A stretch of 41,014 bases of DNA from Planctomycetota bacterium (lineage in GTDB: Bacteria; Planctomycetota; Phycisphaerae; UBA1845), in NCBI GenBank assembly GCA_024276605.1, contig JAJRWX010000004.1, positions 1-41,014 on the forward strand. Direction: 5' to 3'. Positions 34,058 through 41,014 of the stretch are shown in pieces. Within the stretch, counting starts at the first letter, position 1. Each line of letters begins with the position of its first letter. A program made the translations under genes and the position numbers. The notes beneath the pieces are model-generated. The model worked only from the letters and a program-made list of their open reading frames with translations. It was not told where the DNA came from and searched no databases.

Positions 34058-34585
34058 TTGGTCTATAATGTCCGGGTTCACCATACGATTGCAAGGCTAA
34101 GCCGGGAATAGACACGAAAGAACATAACGCCAGCTAAGGATTCAGACAAGGCATCGGGCCTATGTACTAGGGTGCGGGGTGCAATACTGAATCGGCTACT
34201 GTCGGTCAGCCTTTCAGGCTACACTGGAGTACGACATTTAAGTTGCCGATACTGTCACGCACCTTGACAGCCTTAGAAACATCTTTACGAGTCGTAGGCC
34301 TTTAGCCTGCGTGGTCTTAAAACGGCTTGGCGATACTGGAAACCAGGACGCTGCGTGGGGTACCGCATCCTACATTGTTGTGTATCGTTTTTTTGTGGCA
34401 ATCTTTCGGGGGAAACGGGGTTTTGGCCGCGACATAAATATAGAGCTTGCTGTAAAGTCCGCTGCTCAGTTAGATTCGGGCAATCCGTCTGACGCGAGGT
34501 GGAGCCGTGGTGTCGATCGCGTCGATCAAAAAGTGTAGCGTGAATGATTCCTGGAACGGGCATATATATGCCATGCGCAAATGCC
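34058..34585. other. Gene-free stretch upstream of the glycosyltransferase
   Basis: No RNA, repeat or convincing coding frame appears here. It should carry the tRNA promoter (leftward) and that of the glycosyltransferase. Confidence 0.5.
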
Positions 34586-35845
34586 ATGCACATAGCTTAC
34601 ATTCACCAACATTTCTCGACTAAGCAAGGGGCGACGGGCACACGGTCTTACGAGATGAGTCGTCGACTAATAGATGCGGGGCATCGTGTGACGATGATCT
34701 GCGGAAACTACACCGTCGGACATCAAGCGAATCGGTCTAGCGGTCCAGTGTCCGAGTACGAGGTTGACGGTATCTCGGTGAAGCAAATCGCCGTGCGCTA
34801 TGCGAATGAAATGTCTTTCACGCAGCGCATCGTGTCTTTTTTCAGGTTTGCTCGGGGGGCGACAAAAATTGTATCCAAACTCAATGCGGATATTGTATTC
34901 GCTACTTCAACCCCGCTGACGGTGGGCATTCCCGGTATGAAAGGGGCTAAAAAAAGCGGCGCTGCCTTTGTATTTGAAGTGCGCGACCTTTGGCCTGAAT
35001 TGCCCATAGCCTTGGGAGTTTTGAAGAATCCGGTGTTGATCTGGTATACCCGGCGATTGGAGCGAAAAATATATCGGGCTGCGATACACATCATCGCCCT
35101 AGCACCCGGCATTAAAGAGGGTATTTGTAACGCGGGCATTCCCGAATCGCTGGTGTCGATTATCCCTAATAGTTCAGACTTGGACTTATTCCAACCAACC
35201 GATGCGAAACCGCAAGACCCACGCTATGGATCGCCGGATGATTTTCGACTTGTCTTCACCGGTGCGCATGGATTAGCCAATGGCCTTGACGCCGCAATAG
35301 ACGCAGCTGCTGAAATCAAACGACGTCAATTATCCGGTATTCGTTTTATTTTTATTGGGCAAGGCAATCAAAAGAAACGCCTCATGGCCCGGTCGCGTGA
35401 GGAAAAACTTGATGATTACATCAGCTGGATCGATTCCATGCCTAAGCAAGAGTTAGCTAAACTTTTGCCTCAAATGGATGTGGGACTGATGATGTTGAGT
35501 AATATCCCGTCATTCTATTATGGCACTTCCCCGAATAAGTTTTTTGATTATCTGGCTTGCGGACTGCCAGTGCTGAACAATTATCCCGGCTGGTTAGCGG
35601 ATATGATTGGCGAGCATGATTGCGGTATCGCGGTGAATCCTGACGATCCCAATGCCTTTGTGGATGCCATTGTTCATCTGCGAGAAGATAAGCAGCGATT
35701 AGTACAAATGGGTCACAACGCACGAAAGCTAGCCCAAGATAAGTTCTCCCGAGACCACCTGGCCGGGCAACTAGTATCCATTCTGGAAGAAGTTCATAGT
35801 GCGCATCACCAAGCCCAACCTAATTCACTTCGGACTACCCATTGA
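34586..35845 (+). CDS. Family 4 glycosyltransferase
   Basis: About 419 residues of GT-B fold. The start MHIAYIHQHFSTKQGATGTRSYEMSRRL is the usual WbuB-like opening with the glycine loop. RDLWPELPIALG and the C-terminal half with VFTGAHGLANGL, WIDSMPKQELAKLLPQMDVGLMML and SPNKFFDYLACGLPVL (nucleotide-sugar site with Glu/Asp replaced) complete the family. It transfers a sugar from a nucleotide donor in polysaccharide or glycolipid synthesis. ATG 34586 gives the family start; ATG 34544 adds 14 residues. No other polysaccharide genes are adjacent. Confidence 0.88.
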   Translation: MHIAYIHQHFSTKQGATGTRSYEMSRRLIDAGHRVTMICGNYTVGHQANRSSGPVSEYEVDGISVKQIAVRYANEMSFTQRIVSFFRFARGATKIVSKLNADIVFATSTPLTVGIPGMKGAKKSGAAFVFEVRDLWPELPIALGVLKNPVLIWYTRRLERKIYRAAIHIIALAPGIKEGICNAGIPESLVSIIPNSSDLDLFQPTDAKPQDPRYGSPDDFRLVFTGAHGLANGLDAAIDAAAEIKRRQLSGIRFIFIGQGNQKKRLMARSREEKLDDYISWIDSMPKQELAKLLPQMDVGLMMLSNIPSFYYGTSPNKFFDYLACGLPVLNNYPGWLADMIGEHDCGIAVNPDDPNAFVDAIVHLREDKQRLVQMGHNARKLAQDKFSRDHLAGQLVSILEEVHSAHHQAQPNSLRTTH

Positions 35846-35970
35846 CGAAAACGTGCTAAACAATAGTCTTAACCACTCATTCAAGGATCACTCCAATTTG
35901 GGTACGTCGTATTTCCGGTGGGATTAGTATGCCGAGAAAGAGCTACTGGCGCAAACCTACGGAACCCAAA

Positions 35971-36042
35971 TCAGAGCCGCACGGCGCGAGCCTGCGGGCA
36001 CCCGGCGTCATATGTCACCAAGCTTGCGCATGGTGCTCTGAT
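35971..36042. repeat. Family B hairpin repeats, inverted pair
   Basis: Sense copy 35971-35997: outer arms CCGCA/TGCGG, bulged C, inner GGC/GCC, loop GCGA. Reverse copy 36014-36042: arms CACCA/TGGTG, loop GCAA, one inner pair lost. Two decayed copies follow near 36094 and 36125. Confidence 0.8.
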
Positions 36043-36159
36043 GATGGTCAGCAAGCTTGTCCCGAAGTACATCGGGAGTGCTCGGATAATGCGTTGTCAC
36101 CAAGTTTGGGTATGGTTGTTTGACGCACCGGTCGCTTGCGCTCGCAGCTCTGATAGGCA

Positions 36160-36537
36160 TAGCGATCTCAATTGTGGGAATTGGGTGTTCATGTGTACCA
36201 CATTCCGAGATTTCCTGGGTTTGTATTTTATCCGTTCTATTCCATTTGGGGGCCGAGGATTGTGGAGAATTAGCTATAAACGACGCTTTCGACTGTTGCA
36301 CTGCCAGTGTTCTCATTAGATAGAACCGATGCGTTATGCATTGGCATATCCCTTGCATATAAGCTTTACCGTGTGAACGTCCATATATCGTAGGACTGAA
36401 TTTTGCACGAGTTGCGGCGACTTGTCGGGCAAGATATCAGCGTTAGATGTTCACGGCAATGATTGAGCTGTAAGGTGTGGGTTGAAGAGCTTGTAACGTA
36501 TGCCAGATTGTACTTCTGACTAGAGGGGGGTGGGTGT
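36160..36537. other. Gene-free stretch upstream of the multiheme cytochrome
   Basis: No gene is convincing, although an open frame from TTG 36120 shows a hydrophobic start. No other repeat copy is seen. A GAGGGGGG-type ribosome site (near 36523) leads into the cytochrome gene. Confidence 0.45.
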
Positions 36538-39500
36538 ATGCGTTTGGTTAGTATCATTCTCGTTGTCTCATTGTCTTTTTTGTCTCAAACGGCTAAAGGC
36601 GCTCATGTCACTACATGGTCAACCGGTCTTGATAATCCCGGTTTCATAGCCATCGATGCTACACAAGTTCTTGTGACGGAGCCTAGATCAGGTCGGGTCG
36701 TGCGGTACGATCATAGCGGTGTCATGTTAGGAGAATGGTTAGAACCATTAGGGCCGGCAGGCATAGCGATACACCCGGATGGACGCATCGTCGTCTCACG
36801 AAGTAAAGATGCCGACGTAGGTGTTTACGATGCAAGTTTCGGATTTCTTCATTTACTCTCGAATGGTTCAGTCAATTTTGTCAAACCAACGGATTTGACT
36901 ATTGATGACACGACTGGACGATTATATGTCGTAGATAGCGGTGCGGATCGTATCTATGCTTTTAATCCTGACGAGTCACTTGCGTTGATCGTTGGTATAC
37001 GTGGCGATCGGTATGGTGAATTCAAGTATCCTAGCGCTATAGCGGTTGATGGTGCCAACGACCGTATGTATATAGCCGATCAAGATAACTTTCGCATTCA
37101 AGTCTTTTCGCGTGCCGGCGTTTTTCTATTTTCATTTGGATATAGAATCAAATATTTGCCCGGCGGTATTAGTGAGGGATGGATGCCTCGTATTACGGGG
37201 CTGGCAGTAGATAATAATGGCATCATCTATGCGGTCGATGCGCTAATGGGTACGCTGCGTGCGTTTGATCCGAGTGGTGCGGAGCTTGCGCTGATGGCTT
37301 CGCATGGCGTAAATGCAGGGGATTTGCAGTCTCCTACGGATGTCGCGGTAGACGGGGCCGGGCGTATCTTTGTCGCCAATAGCAACGTGGGTAGCGTTGA
37401 GCTATATGATGGGTACACGGCGGCCCGTAGCCCAACCAGTGGGATTTTTTATCGCGGCACGAATATCAGTGCGTATGATGATCTTTGGAAGTGGATCACG
37501 AAGGATCGGTCTATCTTGGCTGCTAGGCAACGGTCAGGGGCAGGGGGGACGGGGATTACCAAAAAAGAGACCAATGCCACGATTACAGCACCAGGATGGG
37601 ATCCGCCGCATATGCTTGATGATCTGTCGTGCGGCAGATGTCATGGTGTTGCCGGTCTACCGCTGGGCCATGAGGGTACGGTAAGTGGGCAGGCTAATCT
37701 TTGTCAGTCATGTCATAACGCCGGCGGTCAGGCATCAGCATCGTCCATCCGTTTAGCCGACCGAGTAGACGCTGGGGGGCTAACGCCCAGTGGCGGTGGT
37801 CGCTCCCATGCTTGGGATGTGCCTGCGATTAATGCAGCCGTCGGATCAGTCGGTCCTCCTGCAGGCAGCACATTAGATGTTCATCTTGACGGCGGGAACA
37901 TCAAGTGTGCGACGTGCCATAATCAACACAACAATGATGCCGGTTCACCCTTGCTGCGAGATAACAATACCAACGGCGCGATGTGCAAGCAGTGTCATGC
38001 CGATCATATCGGTCATACTCCAAGCGGGCCTTGGCAGCCGACCTGCGAGGATTGTCATGATATGCACGCACCGGTCAGCGCTAACCTCGCCCTTATCAAC
38101 ACGAGCATATACAACCGAACATTGAACGTCGATAAGTTGATTCTATTCACGGCTACCACTGGTGCGGGGAGCTTTGCTGACGGCGATCCATCGGCGTATG
38201 ACGGTATTTGCGAAGCGTGCCATACGGCTACAAATTACCACCGGCATGATGGCAGTGGCGCGGCGCATAACGAAGGCAAAGATTGTACTTCGTGCCATCC
38301 CCATGAAACCGGATTTATGCCTGCCGGTGGCGATTGCACGGCGTGTCATGCCGGACCTCAGGATAACGGCGATGGTGTACCGGTAGGTGGACGACGGGCC
38401 GTGGTGTCCGAGTTTCCCCTCAACGATGCCCACGCTCATTATGGAGCGATACTCGATGAGAATGCTTGTCAAGTCTGTCATAGTGTGGATACACACATGG
38501 ATGGATTTGTTGAATTGATTGATCCGGATGACGGGAGTATTTATCGATTCGTGTCAGCCAGCGATCTTGTGGGTGACCCGGATGTATCCAATTTCTGTGA
38601 TGGATGCCATGACGCAGATGGTGCCACACGATTGGCCCAACCTTTTGACCCGTTTGGAAACGGTAACGCTGCACCGGATGTCGCGACCAAGTTTACCGGC
38701 ACATTGCAATGGAACGAAGAGTACGGCGACTTTTGTTTCGGTAACGAAGGAACATTACGCGGGGTGAATAGTCATCACGACATCAGTGATGCGGACCAGG
38801 CTTTTAGTGGTGCCAAGTTGGAATGCCTCAACTGTCACAGTGCACATGCTGTGTCTAAGTCCCAGCCGACGGCTGATCCGTTCAATCCAACACAACCATG
38901 GACAGGTACGGATAATGAGTTTTGTATGTCATGCCACGGTGGTGGTACTGGCCCGCTTGATCCACAGTTTCCTCCAGGTGTGTACGGTCCTGTGATTGAC
39001 GTGAATGATCCTGGGTGGGTGGCGCTAGGCCTCGACTGGACGACAATCCTTGGTGGGGCCTGTATGACTTCAGATTGTTCTTCGCTGCGTGGTATTGACT
39101 CCTGCGACTATGTGGATGGGCCTTGGTTTGTGGACTACTCATGGACACATTCTGCGCATGGGCCGGATTCCAAGCGTTTATGGGGTGGTTATTCCGGGGC
39201 ACCGGGCGCTGACATGAGTTGTATGGCATGTCATGACCCACATGGTTCCTATACGCCGACGAATACAGCCGGTAATCCGTACATGATTCGCGATATGGTG
39301 GATGGAACATCCTTTATCGATGACGGAACGCGTACCGGTGGTTTTAATGGCCCCCCGTGGAATACAACCGGTTCAACACGGGATGTCACAGTGGGGGTCA
39401 ATGGCTTAGATGTGGATTGGGGTGGCTCGACGAGTTTGTGTAGTGCTTGTCATGCTAATTGGCTTGACGCCTACAGTTGGCACGGTACCTGTAGTGGATG

Positions 39501-39747
39501 CCAAACCTGCCATGGCCATGGTATGGCGTTTGGTGAGACGGATTTTGTGGGTACGAACGATACCCCGTGCCCTGTGCCACCAGCACCCATATATGGAGAC
39601 AGCGGAGTTTCTGGCACGCTGATTGCACCAAATCGAATGTATAGTAAAACCGATGACTTACGACCTATAGTGCATCAAGCGCAGGGCCTTAAACTGCAAG
39701 CGGGCGTAGGTCGTGGTGATTCATCTACTTCGTTGAATAAGGAATGA
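36538..39747 (+). CDS. Exported multiheme c-type cytochrome with N-terminal NHL propeller
   Basis: 1069 residues. A signal peptide (LVSIILVVSLSFLSQTAKGA) precedes an NHL-type beta-propeller to about residue 300 (DDTTGRLYVVDSGADRIYAF; VDGANDRMYIADQDNFRIQVF; VDGAGRIFVANSN). From residue 365 to 992 come fifteen CxxCH heme motifs, including CGRCH, CQSCH, CKQCH, CEACH, CLNCH and CQTCH, with spacing of 17 to 70 residues and HxxH-like distal His around. No membrane anchor follows. It would carry electrons outside the cytoplasmic membrane, perhaps with the propeller docking to a partner. The function as extracellular electron conduit is inference. The haem-attachment genes are not in the window. Confidence 0.93.
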   Translation: MRLVSIILVVSLSFLSQTAKGAHVTTWSTGLDNPGFIAIDATQVLVTEPRSGRVVRYDHSGVMLGEWLEPLGPAGIAIHPDGRIVVSRSKDADVGVYDASFGFLHLLSNGSVNFVKPTDLTIDDTTGRLYVVDSGADRIYAFNPDESLALIVGIRGDRYGEFKYPSAIAVDGANDRMYIADQDNFRIQVFSRAGVFLFSFGYRIKYLPGGISEGWMPRITGLAVDNNGIIYAVDALMGTLRAFDPSGAELALMASHGVNAGDLQSPTDVAVDGAGRIFVANSNVGSVELYDGYTAARSPTSGIFYRGTNISAYDDLWKWITKDRSILAARQRSGAGGTGITKKETNATITAPGWDPPHMLDDLSCGRCHGVAGLPLGHEGTVSGQANLCQSCHNAGGQASASSIRLADRVDAGGLTPSGGGRSHAWDVPAINAAVGSVGPPAGSTLDVHLDGGNIKCATCHNQHNNDAGSPLLRDNNTNGAMCKQCHADHIGHTPSGPWQPTCEDCHDMHAPVSANLALINTSIYNRTLNVDKLILFTATTGAGSFADGDPSAYDGICEACHTATNYHRHDGSGAAHNEGKDCTSCHPHETGFMPAGGDCTACHAGPQDNGDGVPVGGRRAVVSEFPLNDAHAHYGAILDENACQVCHSVDTHMDGFVELIDPDDGSIYRFVSASDLVGDPDVSNFCDGCHDADGATRLAQPFDPFGNGNAAPDVATKFTGTLQWNEEYGDFCFGNEGTLRGVNSHHDISDADQAFSGAKLECLNCHSAHAVSKSQPTADPFNPTQPWTGTDNEFCMSCHGGGTGPLDPQFPPGVYGPVIDVNDPGWVALGLDWTTILGGACMTSDCSSLRGIDSCDYVDGPWFVDYSWTHSAHGPDSKRLWGGYSGAPGADMSCMACHDPHGSYTPTNTAGNPYMIRDMVDGTSFIDDGTRTGGFNGPPWNTTGSTRDVTVGVNGLDVDWGGSTSLCSACHANWLDAYSWHGTCSGCQTCHGHGMAFGETDFVGTNDTPCPVPPAPIYGDSGVSGTLIAPNRMYSKTDDLRPIVHQAQGLKLQAGVGRGDSSTSLNKE

Positions 39748-39750
39748 TAC

Positions 39751-40611
39751 GTGTACCTGAGAATATCAACACGTGGTTCATTTAAGCGTATGTTGTTTTT
39801 CAGATACTTGCGTCTGATAAGCATCCTATGCCTATGTTTAGCCTTTTGTTCGACGTCGACGTTAGCTGCAGTGCTTGAGCCTTCGGCGGATGGTACCATC
39901 TCTGATGGGCGAAACGCGGCTTATGATGGTACGCCGGATGCCTGGGACTGGATTTTTAACGATACGGGTTACGAAGGCTCAATCACACTCAATAAGTCTG
40001 AACTCAATAACTGGGAAGATCGCGTAGTGTGGGAATATGATCTTCGTGGCATAAGTTTACAGCCACCGTTGTCAGCTACGTTGACATTTACGATAAGGGG
40101 GCCTGCGGTGTTTCCTCGACCCCTTACCTCGGTGCATGTATATGCTTACACCGCCAATCTAATCGAAGAATTAGAGGATTATTTTGTGTCGCCCTTACGA
40201 TTGGCGGCGTCCGTCCCGGTGGGCGCTTTTCAACCACCTACCGCGTATACCATTGATGTGTCTCGTGAGGTGAACGAGGTGCTATCCAGTGGAGCCATAG
40301 CTATTGGTTTTCGTTTTCAGATTGATCCCGATACACTACATGCCATAAATCAGGTTTTCATTGATGCGTTGGATTCAGATCCAACAACAAAGCCGGCGTT
40401 ATCCATTGAAGCCAATTTGCGTGGTGACAGCGATCTCGATAAAGATGTTGATTTATTCGACTTCAACGATTTTCTTGCGTGCATGCAGGGTCCGGAGGAA
40501 TCTTTATATGTAGCGTGTGACACGTTTGATTTCGATTTGGATGGTGACGTCGACCTGGCAGACCGCGCTTCATTTCAAGTGTATGCTACCCTATACCAAG
40601 CGTCTAATTGA
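39751..40611 (+). CDS. Secreted protein with C-terminal dockerin-like calcium repeats
   Basis: 286 residues. Signal peptide in LRLISILCLCLAFCSTSTLAA; mature start VLEPSADGTISDGRNAAYDG. The body (FNDTGYEGSITLNKSELNNWEDRVVWEYDL, then IGFRFQIDPDT) is a beta-sandwich like DNRLRE/CBM-type domains of Planctomycetota. The tail holds two paired motifs, DSDLDKDVDLFDFNDFLACMQGP and DFDLDGDVDLADRASFQVY, the calcium loops of dockerin type I. GTG 39751 lies 3 bases past the cytochrome stop, so the two are co-transcribed; AAGGA stands upstream. ATG 39790 is a shorter start that keeps the signal peptide. Confidence 0.8.
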   Translation: MYLRISTRGSFKRMLFFRYLRLISILCLCLAFCSTSTLAAVLEPSADGTISDGRNAAYDGTPDAWDWIFNDTGYEGSITLNKSELNNWEDRVVWEYDLRGISLQPPLSATLTFTIRGPAVFPRPLTSVHVYAYTANLIEELEDYFVSPLRLAASVPVGAFQPPTAYTIDVSREVNEVLSSGAIAIGFRFQIDPDTLHAINQVFIDALDSDPTTKPALSIEANLRGDSDLDKDVDLFDFNDFLACMQGPEESLYVACDTFDFDLDGDVDLADRASFQVYATLYQASN

Positions 40612-41014
40612 TCAACCAGCGTAGGCTCAAGCTTGGAATATCGTTGCATCGCGTACGCAATTGGTTCAATTGCACACATGATAAAACAAAACTGTTCAGA
40701 GGGAATATGGTTTACTCGATGATTAGCGATGCATCATCCAGTAATACCAAAGTTTCCGGATGACGTCTGCGCCATTGCCGGAGAGTTTCGATGGGGGGGG
40801 GTCTCAAGAAAGGCAATGCGGTTGCCCAACTGCGAGCCACCAATACCGTCAAATGCACCGTCCTGCATCGGATTGTCACCGGGCAGGTTAAAACCAGCCA
40901 CTGATGGGCGGGTTAAAACCGGCCAGTGGTTGTTTCCTTCTTATACCTCATAGCTTCTTTTCCTCAAGTTTTTTCTTGGCGGATGTCTTTGGGGCTATAT
41001 CCTGGCCAGACCTG
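40612..41014. other. Right-edge stretch with a 25-bp tandem duplication; no complete gene
   Basis: Two imperfect 25-base units lie at 40881-40905 and 40906-40930, each with GGTTAAAACC at its core. On the minus strand from 41014 an open frame ends ...KTSAKKKLEEKKL at about 40950; it could be the C-terminus of a gene cut by the window edge, but too little is seen to name it. Confidence 0.4.

Noticed and set aside
35918-36323. Open frames of 133, 64 and 67 codons, one with a hydrophobic start from TTG 36120
   Set aside because: They overlap the family B repeat copies, overlap each other in different frames, and have no ribosome site or recognisable domain.

Overview
The window most likely comes from an uncultured member of the Planctomycetota, perhaps near Phycisphaerae. 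Four things point there: a 16S rRNA gene that ends alone at its own terminator with no tRNA or 23S behind it; a planctomycete-type pseudopilin with an H-x-D-G type tail; Hanks-type kinases next to an ECF sigma factor; and secreted proteins with dockerin-like calcium repeats and a VPTTSAWG C-terminal sorting tail. Base composition is near 50% GC, and long intergenic gaps are filled with short palindromic repeats. The assignment rests on gene content, not on a phylogeny.

Layout. 0-0.7 kb: 3' part of 16S rRNA and its terminator. 0.9-4.9 kb: a zinc-ribbon protein of unknown role, an overlapping Ser/Thr kinase and metallophosphatase gene pair, and a nuclease-like protein. 5.0-6.2 kb (minus): a MerR-controlled metal cassette with a novel Cys-repeat protein and a MerC-like membrane protein. 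6.9-9.1 kb: thiolase-like, OB-fold and cupin genes. 9.4-12.4 kb: a secreted NHL propeller, a Cys-rich calcium-repeat protein and a YjfB-like small protein. 12.6-15.6 kb (minus): selD-nadC-SGNH hydrolase, where selD carries an in-frame UGA read as selenocysteine. 16.0-17.0 kb: secreted cyclophilin. 17.1-17.8 kb: a dense mosaic of repeat families. 18.1-21.5 kb: ornithine aminotransferase, ornithine carbamoyltransferase and carbamate kinase. 21.7-25.5 kb: pseudopilin (minus), then a zinc-finger kinase and ECF sigma factor. 25.8-27.6 kb: a tRNA hydroxylase-pseudouridine synthase fusion. 27.6-30.8 kb (minus): aspS, a medium-chain dehydrogenase and a glutaredoxin-like protein. 31.2-33.9 kb: four lipoproteins. 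34.0 kb: tRNA-Met. 34.6-35.8 kb: GT4 glycosyltransferase. 36.5-40.6 kb: a 15-heme cytochrome fused to a propeller, then a dockerin-tailed secreted protein.

How the genes work together. The 18-21 kb genes form an ATP-yielding arginine/citrulline/ornithine breakdown route (the deiminase is not in the window). The selD gene implies a selenocysteine system elsewhere in the genome. The 36-40 kb genes suggest extracytoplasmic electron transfer. The least expected features are the UGA-containing selD, two families of hairpin repeats whose stems change in a compensatory way, the Cys-repeat metal protein, and the TrhO-RluA fusion.
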